Source: JBCDBH01 sp039184055
GTDB taxonomy: Bacteria > Acidobacteriota > Thermoanaerobaculia > Multivoradales > J023
Direction: 5' to 3'
DNA: 19,995 nucleotides
Assembly (NCBI GenBank): GCA_039184055.1
Contig: JBCDBH010000067.1
Location: 1 to 19,995 of the forward strand
This document shows, one piece after another, positions 8,622 through 17,501 of this stretch. Numbering within the stretch: position 1 is the stretch's first letter; the number at the start of each line of letters is the position of its first letter. A program made the position numbers and the translations under genes. Under the pieces are notes generated by a model, which was given only the letters and a program-made list of their open reading frames with translations, was not told the DNA's origin and did no database searches.

Positions 8622-11600
8622 CGGAGAACCTCGCCGCATCGACGCTACGTCTCGCTCCGTAGACATTCAGGCGATCCCGGCACCCACGATCGTGGTGGGA
8701 ATCGGTCGGCTGGGACTCGCCACGCTCGAGCGGCTAGGAGAGGATTGGCGGACGTTGCACCGTTGCGGTGGCGACGCGACGTTGCGAAACCTCCGTCTCT
8801 TGTACGTTCGAAGCCGTGAACCGGACGATCGATGGCGGGAGCTCGAGCTGGAGCACCATCAATCGGTGCGGGTCGCCGATCACGTGGGCGGAAACGACTT
8901 GCCGGCGCTCGCCGCACGCTTCGTGGTGTTGCGCACCATCGGCTTGGTACGTCATCAACACGGCCAGTATCAGGTCGCGCTGCCGGTCGATCATGGAGTG
9001 GTTCCGAATCCGAGCTTCGGTGGCGATGCGCGCGACCCTCACTCGTCCCGTTACCTCCGTCGGCGGTTCTACACCTGGCACGATCTCGCACCCGATCCGA
9101 TCGATGCGGCCGAGCGTCTCTTTCGGAAAGTAGAGAAGCTCGGAGCGCTCGATCTCTTCGTCAGCCCCCTGATCAATCGGGTTTGGCAGGGGCACAGCCC
9201 CCGTCTGCTTTTCGACGCTCTCAGACGTTGCGCTGCCCTACTCGAAGGCCGGGATCCTAGCCCGTGGCCATGGCTGAGACGTGCTTTCCTGGACACCGAT
9301 ACGGCGGGCAATGACCTTCGGGCCGAGGTCGTGGAGAGATCGGATGGCGGCGTGGAGCTGAGCGCCGAAAATGAGCAAGAGCTGGCGGATCGATTCCAGG
9401 CCCCGATGGCTTGCGAGGAAGGGTTCGAAGAGGCGCTGGATGGTTGGGTCGAGCCGCCTCTCGAGCGTACCCTTTGGCGCACCTGGCACCACAAGCTCCG
9501 TCGCTCCGAGGAGCTACCCAAGCTCACGATTGCGCTACAAAAACCGTTCATTCCCGCACACGAGGACGGTCCGGCGATGTTTCGGCTCGACCGGCGCATT
9601 CTCGATATGCGCAACCTACGAGAAGCCGAGAGGGCAGAAGAGGCTCCGCTTCTCGTCGAGCTTCTTGGATACGACTGGGAAGCGGCCGGCTGGGCGGCTG
9701 GTGAGCTCGACGCTCCCGTGTTCGACATTCTTCCGCTGAGTGCGTTTCGCCTCGGTCTCTTCGATCATGATCCACGACCTCAAGACGTCGAGTCGTTGCA
9801 GCTTCGACTCGCCGAGCTAGGACGCCTCGCGCGACAGGGTTTCGCCAGGATGTGGGTCGATTTGCGTCAGGAGCGAGTCGAGGAAACGACGTTGTCGTTG
9901 CTAGACGAGCGTCGGCGTGACCATGGTGATGAAGCGCTTTTGCAGTCGCTCGAGCTTTTGCGGAACCTGATCATCGAGCCACTTACGGGGAACGTATCGA
10001 AGGTGGATCCCGAGCCGGCGGCTACCGAGTCAGAGAGCGGAGCGGTCGGTGTCGTTGACCGCGACAAGCCGGCCCCTCTTCCCGAAGAGCCGAGCATCTT
10101 TTTGCGGACGCTGAGCATCGATGGCCGAGGTGAAAGTCATGACGTGGCGACACAGCTCGAGAATCGGCTCGAGTCACTGGGGATCGGTGACGCGGCCGAG
10201 CATGGAGAGCCATGGAGCTTGTTGCATAGTGCCGAGATCGACCCCGAGGTCATCAAGCTCGAAGCGAAGGGAGCCGATGAGAGTGAAACCGCGAAACATC
10301 TCGCGGCATTGCGTCAACTCTTGAACCGTATTGTTCGTGAGCTGCTCGATGTCCATTTCTTGACCGAATATCGAACGAAACCGATCCGCCGGCCACCGCG
10401 ACTCACGATCTTTGTCACCGGTGACATGGGAGAGCCGTTTGTTCGGGCGGTGTTCCGGATCTTGTTACGTGAGGTCCATGCCGAGCCCTTGAGGGCATTC
10501 ACGCCGATCTTCGAGTCGTTTCGAGAAGGCTTAGACCGTTCGTTGGCAAACGTACCCCATATCTGGATGCCACATCCGGCAGACCCCTTCGAAGGTGCGG
10601 CCGGCGAGCAACGCCGACGCCAACGCGAAGAGGGCGCGATCATCAATGCGATCCAGGATGTCCGGCGATGGGTCGAAAGCTTCATCCCGCTCACTCGTCG
10701 GCGGGTGACGCAGATCTTCGTCAATAGTCGCGTGACCGATCTAGGTGTCCTCGCCTTTCGGGACGCGGCTCGGCAGACACGCGATTTCGTTGCGCTCGAG
10801 ATCCGCAATCCAATCCACGAAGACCGCTGGCTCCGCAGGATCGCAACGGGTGTTCCAGGGGAAGACCTCTTCGCTTCTTTCTCTTGCTACGAGATCGAGC
10901 TTCCAGGTGAGAAAGCACGTGAGTACCTTGGCAATCGCTTGGCACGTGAGCTGTTGACTCGTGTGAGAGGCGAGCGGATCGACAGTTCGCCCGAAATCGA
11001 GCTCCCTGTCGCGCAACCGCCTCGCCGTGAGGCGGTGCTCGGGGAGGCGCGCGCGGCGCTGCGTCGACGCACGGAAGAGGAAGCCAATCGGCTCGGTCAA
11101 TCGATCGAGTCGACCGTGGATGCGAGCACGACCGCCGAGATGATCGAAAAGCGATTCGGTGAGCACCTACGCGACCGCCTACGGGCCGAGCTGCAGCGGA
11201 TTTGGGAGGGGATGGCCAACGATACCGGGTTGATGGACCGGTTCATCGACGAGCTGAGGCGAAATGGCCGGCAGGCGCTGGTGCACGCGATCGACGAGGT
11301 GCGCGAACGCTCGGATCGCCTGGTGGAGAATCTCACCGCGACCTCCGGCCTGCGTGCGGTGCTCGCGACGCTCAACCAGCTTGCCGATGAGACGCGCAAG
11401 TTCTTGGTCCGTAGCGAGTCGCAGCGCCGTGACGACGAGTCGGAGGTCGGACGACAACCGGTGCCGGACGCGGATACGCTCGATGGACCGCTGGCGGGAT
11501 TGCGACAGGTGGCCGCGGCGAAACCCGATCTCGATCCGATGCGCCTGGGCTGGGTGGTGTGGACACTGCTCGCTTTCTCCCTCGCTGGCCCGCTCCTGCA

Positions 11601-12777
11601 AATGCTCGCGCTCGCCTTCGAGCTTCACGAGCAGCCGAACGTGCTCGAGCCCGCGCTCGGTCCCTTTGCTCCGGTGACCGCCGGCGTGATCCTGGCCGTC
11701 CTCGGCGGGCTCTATCTCCGCTACTACATGGATCGGATGGTGCGGCGAGTCCGCCAAGCAATCGATGGGTTTCGGGAGGCTGTCGCGAGCCTGGTACGTG
11801 GTCCGGCGGATTCCGAGGGAAGAAGGACGCCATCACTGCGTTCCTTCTTCGACACTCGCCTCGCCCTGGCGGCTACCTTGGTCGATCGTGGTTATGCCTT
11901 GCGGGTTCATGAACGAGCGCTTGGTGATCGTGCGTTGGGAAGGCGGATGGTACGCAGTGTCGACGTGCAGTTGGACCGGCTGCACAAACAAGCAGAAGAT
12001 CTCGGAGTCCGACCGGCTTTTGCCGTGGATGAGGAGAACCTCGATGGTCTTTTCGCCGGTCGTGACGGACAGTCACTCGATACCCTGGTGTCTCCCGACG
12101 CGGTTGCCGAGCTCTTTATCCGGCGCTTCACCAGCGGTCGTGATCTCGATCGCGAGGTTCCGGCGTTGATCGCCGCCACCGGTGGCTTGAGTCGATGGCG
12201 AGCGGCAGCGGTGCTCGCTGATACCAGAGCGATTCTGGCGACCACACGGCGACATTTCACGGACCTGGTCGACCAGACGGCAGCGGACCAGCACCAACTC
12301 CGTGACGAGATCGGACGCCGACTGGTGGAATTTGTCGCCAAGCTCTTTGCCAACATCGGATTCGGTGCCAAGTTCATCGGGTCCGAAGGTTTGGATCCTG
12401 ATGGCATGCAGGTGCTCGCCGATGCCGCCTTGGTGTTGCATCCCGATCTCGAGGTTGTCTTCGAGACTGCCCGCGGTCAATCCGACCTGCCCGTCACGAC
12501 GAGGACCATGCGTGTGGTGCCTTGCCACGTGCGTCCGAATGCCGCCTACATGTTGTCGCTCGCACAAGGCTTGCGTCCCCACATCATTCGCAATCTGCGA
12601 CGCTACGAGTCGTTCCACGAGCGTACCTTTGCCTTGCTTGGCTACGAACCGACACATCTGAGCGACGGCGCGGCGCAGCGAATCGATCACTTCACCAGCT
12701 ACCGGGATGTGATCGAGATGGTGGTTGAGCAAGGTGAGCGGCGATCGCGTGCCAACGACGTGGAGGGCTCCAGGTGA
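8596..12777 (+). CDS. Membrane-anchored, degenerate tubulin-like protein (paralogue of upstream gene)
   Basis: A 1393-aa protein. N-terminal APTIVVGIGRLGLATLERL (from ~29) aligns with the strand and glycine loop of the upstream tubulin-like protein (SPMLFVGIGGCG), but the loop is GIGRLG. No GGTGSG loop exists. The segments RLTIFVTGDMGEPF (~602-615), QIFVNSR (706-712) and FASFSCYEIELPG (759-771) match in order and spacing the later strands of the neighbour, with the glycines lost, so GTP binding is doubtful. A charged helical or coiled-coil region (about 800-960) leads to two transmembrane helices (about 986-1007 and 1025-1043), placing both ends in the cytoplasm. The last 350 residues are unrecognised. 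The ATG at 8596, with AAGGCGAG 8 nt upstream, overlaps the previous gene by 26 nt. The frame stays open much further upstream, but that part is a shadow of the tubulin gene. Membership in the tubulin superfamily is my by-eye inference. Confidence 0.88.
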   Translation: MTHQRHRPDGEPRRIDATSRSVDIQAIPAPTIVVGIGRLGLATLERLGEDWRTLHRCGGDATLRNLRLLYVRSREPDDRWRELELEHHQSVRVADHVGGNDLPALAARFVVLRTIGLVRHQHGQYQVALPVDHGVVPNPSFGGDARDPHSSRYLRRRFYTWHDLAPDPIDAAERLFRKVEKLGALDLFVSPLINRVWQGHSPRLLFDALRRCAALLEGRDPSPWPWLRRAFLDTDTAGNDLRAEVVERSDGGVELSAENEQELADRFQAPMACEEGFEEALDGWVEPPLERTLWRTWHHKLRRSEELPKLTIALQKPFIPAHEDGPAMFRLDRRILDMRNLREAERAEEAPLLVELLGYDWEAAGWAAGELDAPVFDILPLSAFRLGLFDHDPRPQDVESLQLRLAELGRLARQGFARMWVDLRQERVEETTLSLLDERRRDHGDEALLQSLELLRNLIIEPLTGNVSKVDPEPAATESESGAVGVVDRDKPAPLPEEPSIFLRTLSIDGRGESHDVATQLENRLESLGIGDAAEHGEPWSLLHSAEIDPEVIKLEAKGADESETAKHLAALRQLLNRIVRELLDVHFLTEYRTKPIRRPPRLTIFVTGDMGEPFVRAVFRILLREVHAEPLRAFTPIFESFREGLDRSLANVPHIWMPHPADPFEGAAGEQRRRQREEGAIINAIQDVRRWVESFIPLTRRRVTQIFVNSRVTDLGVLAFRDAARQTRDFVALEIRNPIHEDRWLRRIATGVPGEDLFASFSCYEIELPGEKAREYLGNRLARELLTRVRGERIDSSPEIELPVAQPPRREAVLGEARAALRRRTEEEANRLGQSIESTVDASTTAEMIEKRFGEHLRDRLRAELQRIWEGMANDTGLMDRFIDELRRNGRQALVHAIDEVRERSDRLVENLTATSGLRAVLATLNQLADETRKFLVRSESQRRDDESEVGRQPVPDADTLDGPLAGLRQVAAAKPDLDPMRLGWVVWTLLAFSLAGPLLQMLALAFELHEQPNVLEPALGPFAPVTAGVILAVLGGLYLRYYMDRMVRRVRQAIDGFREAVASLVRGPADSEGRRTPSLRSFFDTRLALAATLVDRGYALRVHERALGDRALGRRMVRSVDVQLDRLHKQAEDLGVRPAFAVDEENLDGLFAGRDGQSLDTLVSPDAVAELFIRRFTSGRDLDREVPALIAATGGLSRWRAAAVLADTRAILATTRRHFTDLVDQTAADQHQLRDEIGRRLVEFVAKLFANIGFGAKFIGSEGLDPDGMQVLADAALVLHPDLEVVFETARGQSDLPVTTRTMRVVPCHVRPNAAYMLSLAQGLRPHIIRNLRRYESFHERTFALLGYEPTHLSDGAAQRIDHFTSYRDVIEMVVEQGERRSRANDVEGSR
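12762..12767 (+). promoter_or_regulatory. Ribosome binding site deciding a GTG start
   Basis: GGAGGG lies 6 nt before GTG at 12774. That GTG overlaps the preceding stop as GTGA, so the pair is probably translationally coupled. Confidence 0.7.
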
Positions 12778-15700
12778 GTGTTCTCGTCGATTGGGTGCAG
12801 CGCATCCTGACCTGGTTCGAGCAGGGTTTTTGGGGCTTGGTCGCGCTAGCTTTCGACCTTCTGCACCGGCTCGGTCCCACGGTCGTCGCGGCCATGATCG
12901 GGTTGCTCGTGGTTCTCGCGTTTTTTACCGCGGTCTTGTTACAGCGCGGCTTGGTGCGCCGTATTACCGCTGAGCCAAGGACCGTGGTTCGCCTGTGGCG
13001 GCTCGATCTGGGCTATTCGGGAGTCGGTCTGATCGCGCTACCGTTTCGATTGGCCCGGGCCTTGTTTCGGGTGCTCGGACGCTTGCTGCGACGGAAACGG
13101 AAGTCGGAGGAGGCGGTAGCCGAGGATCTGGTTCCCTATCGGATCGCGACGCTAGGGCCAACCTATTTGCTCGCCGGGGTCGGCTCCGCCGGTCTCTATC
13201 TCGTGGGCTTGGCGAGTGAGCCTTTACTCGCGGCACGGCTGACCCTGACTCCCGGCGCTCCGGCTTGGCAGATCTTGTTTCTCGGCCATCGGCCGGAGCT
13301 CGGCGCTTTTCTGCCACTCGGACAACACCCGTGGTTCGGCTTGCTGCTCACATTCCTCTTTTGGCTTATCGTCTGGAGCTGGATCGGCCGACTGATTCGA
13401 CTGTTCCTCGGTGACCAGCTGGGGCACAATCTGGCGACCGCTGGCGAGACGGCGTTGCCGTCGTGGCCTCGCTGGTTTGCCGCTCGAACGCTCGTCGAGC
13501 CGGCAGTCGCTTATCGAAGTTGGGCGACACCGATGGTGGGAATCACGCTGCCGATTTTGGTCTGGGCCTACATGGCGATTGGCGCGATGCCTTACAGACT
13601 GCCAGCCTCGTCATTCTCGATCGGCGTGTTGTTGTGGTTGTCGTGGGTGCTTCACTTGCGCTTGCGTGGTGCTGAGCGAGAGCTGTCGAGCGCTGAGGCG
13701 GTGGTAGCCGAGACCGCGGGCGGAAGCGGATGGCCGGAGGTGCTCGCGTGGCTCCGAAGTCAACACCAGATCGGCGAGCCGTTGACGTTTCGTTCACCCC
13801 GTGCCGTGAGCGCCCTCGAGTCGTCGACCGGTGAGAGTTTCTTGTTGTCACCTTTGCTCCGTGAGCTCTTGGCGGTCGCGCCGAAGCTCGAGCTGACACC
13901 CATGCAGCAGACGGTGTTGTGCGATCTGTCGGAGCACGGCTATGTGCATACCGTACCTCCGGCGGCCGACGGTAGCTTCCGGCTTGGCCGACCCTCGTTC
14001 GGTCTCGACCGAGAAGAAATCGAGCGACAGCGAAACCGGGTGGTGGTTGCACCTGAAGGTGCCGGCAAGACAACGTTGGCTGTGCTCGCCGCGGCCAACC
14101 AGACGCTGGTTCATACCCGAGCGTGCTTGGCCGTTGTCAGGGACGAAGTGCGGGCAAAGGCATTGGTTCGAGCCTTCGATCGGGTCGAGCGTTCGACGTT
14201 ACGGTGGAACCTACGAGTTCGTCGCGCGGGTGATGATCTAGTTGGGGATCTTGCACAGGGCATCGTTCCCGATGTTGTGATCGCCGATTTGTCGACGTTG
14301 GTACGAGGCGTTCTCGACGATGCTTCACGGCATGCCGATTGGTTGCGCAATGTGGGGCTGGTCGTGGTCGACGACGTCGAGTCGTTCGCTGGCCCGATCG
14401 AAGCACATGCTCAAATCGCATTTCGCCGACTTCGGCTCTTTCTTCGCGAGCTCCAAGAGGTCAATCGCCTGGGAGAGGAGAGCTCGCCTCTTTATCTCGT
14501 TCTGACCGGTTCGATGTCTATGTTCGTCGGCCAGTGGGCGAGGGAGCTCTGTGGCATCAAGGCTATCGAGCGGCGTTTTGGTGGCGACAAGCGACGTCGT
14601 GGAACCGATAGCCGTGATGCACGACCAGACGGCGACGAAAACGAAGAAGAGACCGAGAGCGTTGCTCGTGAAGCGTCGGATGCCGCGCATGTGCGCCAGG
14701 TCACGGCGGGGTCACATCATCGTTTTTATCGGCTCGACGATTTCAAGACTCCCTACGGTGAGCCACTCGACCTCGATACCTTGGTCGCTGGTTGTGAGGC
14801 GAACGGTGTGGCGTGGTGTTATCGGCCGTGCGACGATTCGCGCCGACATCTCGGCAGGGCGGTGTTGCCCCAGGCTGACGTGATCGAGCACGCGACCGAT
14901 GATCCGACCGAGGCCGCGGTGGTGGTATTGGAAGGCTCGTTCACCGAAGTGATCCGCGAGCTCGACCGCTTGCGCTACGCAGGCTTACGGTTTCGCCGCG
15001 GCAGTAGGCCAGCCGACACGGGCTCTGAACCACCGCCTGGTGACGAGCCGATCGCTTTGATCACCCGTATCGATCCCGACGAAGACATGGCGCTCACCAT
15101 TCGTGACCGCCACTTCGATCTTTTCACGCTGCTGAAACGTTTGCCGCAACCGATCTTTCGTCCTCCGACCAGCATCGTATCCAACGCGCACTTGGCGAGT
15201 GATTTGGTACAGCGTTGGTGTGAGGTTGCCGATTTACTGTTGATCTACGGCAATAAGATCGTCGGCTGTTTGCGGCAGCTTGCAGCCAACAATCTTCTCC
15301 TCGCCGAGCCTCATCCAGACATCGGTGACGCGGTTGCCGAATACGATCAGCTACTGCATGTACGCGCCCTGGCACAGGCGAGTGGTGAGGATGAGGGCAG
15401 CCCGTTGCCACCCAGAGTCTCCCAGGTGGAGTTGACGACGGAGAAAGGTGTTCGATTGATCGATCGAACGGCAGCCGTGCCGCTCGATTGGATCGATTCA
15501 ACGAGCGCTGCGCTGCGCTTTTACCCGGGCTGTATCTTTGCCGGGTCCGAACGTCGCTATGTCGTCGTCGGTACGGCGGCGAGCGAAAGTGGCCGGCGAC
15601 CGCTGATCGGTAGCCTCAGTGATCTGCTCGCCGAGCCGTTCTTGGGTGACGAGATCTCGAGCCCGCGTCGTCGATTGCACATCGAGCCGAGCTCAAAACC

Positions 15701-17501
15701 GATCTACGAGCCGGTTCACATCGGTGACGAGCCACTCGCGGTGGCGCTCGCGGAGATCGAAGTCGAAGTCACTCACCGAGCCACCCTACGACTCGACGCG
15801 CGAAGTGGCGAGATTCGCCAACGGCATGTCTACGACGACGAGATCCGCGAGCGCTTCAAGGGCATGCGGTTACAAACACAAGGGTTGCTCCTGGCACCGA
15901 ACGTCGCCGGTGAGATCCAGGCCAAGGCACCTCTTCACTGGCCAGCGGCCCGTCTGGTTGCCGCGGCGATCCGGTTGGTACTACCTTCTCTTTATCGTGG
16001 CGGTCGAGACCAGATCGAGGTTGGTCTATTCACCGAGGACGATGCTCGAGTCGAGACCGGGCAGGTCATCCGAGCGGGGGAGGGATTCGTTTTTTTCGAC
16101 CTCGATGACGGTGGCAACGGCACGGTCGCTGCTCTCCATCGTGATGGTTTGGAGCTCACGCTGCGACTGGCCAGGTTGGTGATCGAGCGGGTGCTCGACT
16201 ACGACCGTTTGTTGGCTTTTCATGATCATTGGGCGAGCGAAGCGGGAGCGCTCACGCTCGAAGTGGACCCGAACGATGATCAAGACAAGAGAGTGCAAGG
16301 GTTTCGCCACGGTCGACACGAAGCGATACGCCACGCGGCGCTCGCGTGGTTGGATCATCACCTGCGTCCCGAGGGCGGTCCCGCGGCCGCGCCGCGCGAA
16401 CGTATGACCGGAGATCGTGAGATCGGTGAAGGCGATCTCTTCGACTTGGGCCGTTGTTGGTACAGCGAAGATGAAACCGTAGGCAACTTGGTTTGGGTGA
16501 AACATCGCTGGCGTCTCGAGGATGGATCCGAAGCAGCGCTCGATGCGGGCTTCGATCGACGTGTTGCCGAGATCGCTCGCGACTTGGATGAGACCCATGA
16601 GCTCATCACCGGTTATACAGCGCTCTACGAGGCGTACGCCGCCGATGAATCGCATCGGCTCGACGACGGAAGTGTATGGGGTTCACCGCGCGGTACCTGG
16701 CACCTCGCGGCCGGGGAAGACGAAGTGGAGAGCGGTGGTCAGCCTGGCGATGCTGGGATCTTGCAGTATCACCATTACTGCGTCGCGCTCGCGACTCACC
16801 TCGAGCCGGCGTTGCGGCCGCTCGCGGTCAAGCTCCGCGAGGAGGCCGGACGTTCGGGCGCCACCTCGCCAACCGAGATCGCTACATATGTGGCGCGCTT
16901 TGTCCAAGGCATCCCGTATTCGCTGCCGCTCGCCATGCAAAGAGGGCTGCGGCCACCGATTAGCACGTTGCTCTATCGGCGGGGCGATTGCGACTCGAAG
17001 AGCCTGTTGTTGGCGATTTTGCTCCAGCATTGCGATATTCCCTCTGGTCTCTTCGTGTCTTTCGAGGAAAGTCATGCGGTTGCCGCGGCTGCCGCGCCAC
17101 CACCGCTAGAGCTAGCGACGCACAACGTGGCTGTGCATCGCGATGAAGAGGGACGCTTTGCGACCGAAGAGGACGCGGCTGGTCCGCCGGAGCGATATGC
17201 CCGCGGCAAGGAAGCTGCTCGTGCGATGCGTCGGCACTTGGAGACCTGGGCCGAGCAACCCAGGGCGCGATTTCCGCTCGTGTGGTCCGATTTACCGGCC
17301 CATCCACGGCATGAGGGTGAGCAAGCCCGTGTCTTGGTACCGATCGAAGCGACGGCCTACAGCCCGGTTGGCGCAACACACTTCGAGCAGCCCTCGTCCT
17401 GGACGTTCTTGCCATTGTTGATACTCCCCAGGCGTCTCTATGACGGGACCGGACCGGTGGCGGGTGATACCGCCGAGCACGGTGAGGAGGGGACGTTATG
17501 A
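12774..17501 (+). CDS. Multi-pass membrane protein with helicase-derived ATPase and C-terminal transglutaminase-like domain
   Basis: A 1575-aa protein. Four or five transmembrane helices lie in the first 300 residues (about 36-57, 130-150, 187-207, 252-272, 279-297). Next comes a superfamily-2 helicase-like core: a possible Q-motif TPMQQ, Walker A APEGAGKTT (426-434), Walker B VVVDDVESFAG (530-540) and a motif-III-like TGSMS (578-582). The surrounding sequence resembles MrfA/YprA-type helicases (DExH...YRG), but the DExH box is DDVE and I see no clear QRxGRxGR. FFDLDDGGNG (1107-1116) resembles the DGxPGG region of DUF1998, without its Cys cluster. The C-terminus has a transglutaminase-like triad: RRGDCDSKS (C1406), EESHAVAA (H1434) and PIEAT (E1525). 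ATP binding is likely; strand unwinding is doubtful. Because an even or odd helix count sets the topology, the side on which the catalytic domains sit is uncertain, though the cytoplasm is expected. The GTG start overlaps the previous gene by 4 nt. Confidence 0.9.
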   Translation: MSVLVDWVQRILTWFEQGFWGLVALAFDLLHRLGPTVVAAMIGLLVVLAFFTAVLLQRGLVRRITAEPRTVVRLWRLDLGYSGVGLIALPFRLARALFRVLGRLLRRKRKSEEAVAEDLVPYRIATLGPTYLLAGVGSAGLYLVGLASEPLLAARLTLTPGAPAWQILFLGHRPELGAFLPLGQHPWFGLLLTFLFWLIVWSWIGRLIRLFLGDQLGHNLATAGETALPSWPRWFAARTLVEPAVAYRSWATPMVGITLPILVWAYMAIGAMPYRLPASSFSIGVLLWLSWVLHLRLRGAERELSSAEAVVAETAGGSGWPEVLAWLRSQHQIGEPLTFRSPRAVSALESSTGESFLLSPLLRELLAVAPKLELTPMQQTVLCDLSEHGYVHTVPPAADGSFRLGRPSFGLDREEIERQRNRVVVAPEGAGKTTLAVLAAANQTLVHTRACLAVVRDEVRAKALVRAFDRVERSTLRWNLRVRRAGDDLVGDLAQGIVPDVVIADLSTLVRGVLDDASRHADWLRNVGLVVVDDVESFAGPIEAHAQIAFRRLRLFLRELQEVNRLGEESSPLYLVLTGSMSMFVGQWARELCGIKAIERRFGGDKRRRGTDSRDARPDGDENEEETESVAREASDAAHVRQVTAGSHHRFYRLDDFKTPYGEPLDLDTLVAGCEANGVAWCYRPCDDSRRHLGRAVLPQADVIEHATDDPTEAAVVVLEGSFTEVIRELDRLRYAGLRFRRGSRPADTGSEPPPGDEPIALITRIDPDEDMALTIRDRHFDLFTLLKRLPQPIFRPPTSIVSNAHLASDLVQRWCEVADLLLIYGNKIVGCLRQLAANNLLLAEPHPDIGDAVAEYDQLLHVRALAQASGEDEGSPLPPRVSQVELTTEKGVRLIDRTAAVPLDWIDSTSAALRFYPGCIFAGSERRYVVVGTAASESGRRPLIGSLSDLLAEPFLGDEISSPRRRLHIEPSSKPIYEPVHIGDEPLAVALAEIEVEVTHRATLRLDARSGEIRQRHVYDDEIRERFKGMRLQTQGLLLAPNVAGEIQAKAPLHWPAARLVAAAIRLVLPSLYRGGRDQIEVGLFTEDDARVETGQVIRAGEGFVFFDLDDGGNGTVAALHRDGLELTLRLARLVIERVLDYDRLLAFHDHWASEAGALTLEVDPNDDQDKRVQGFRHGRHEAIRHAALAWLDHHLRPEGGPAAAPRERMTGDREIGEGDLFDLGRCWYSEDETVGNLVWVKHRWRLEDGSEAALDAGFDRRVAEIARDLDETHELITGYTALYEAYAADESHRLDDGSVWGSPRGTWHLAAGEDEVESGGQPGDAGILQYHHYCVALATHLEPALRPLAVKLREEAGRSGATSPTEIATYVARFVQGIPYSLPLAMQRGLRPPISTLLYRRGDCDSKSLLLAILLQHCDIPSGLFVSFEESHAVAAAAAPPPLELATHNVAVHRDEEGRFATEEDAAGPPERYARGKEAARAMRRHLETWAEQPRARFPLVWSDLPAHPRHEGEQARVLVPIEATAYSPVGATHFEQPSSWTFLPLLILPRRLYDGTGPVAGDTAEHGEEGTL
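17485..17490 (+). promoter_or_regulatory. Ribosome binding site of the lipoprotein gene
   Basis: AGGAGG lies 7 nt before the ATG at 17498, inside the 3' end of the preceding gene. The start overlaps the upstream stop as ATGA. Confidence 0.7.

Noticed and set aside
11179..11757. A 192-codon minus-strand open frame opposite the pseudo-tubulin gene
   Set aside because: Its composition (His, Arg, Gln, Glu repeats) fits an antisense shadow of a coiled-coil coding region, and no ribosome binding site or motif was seen.
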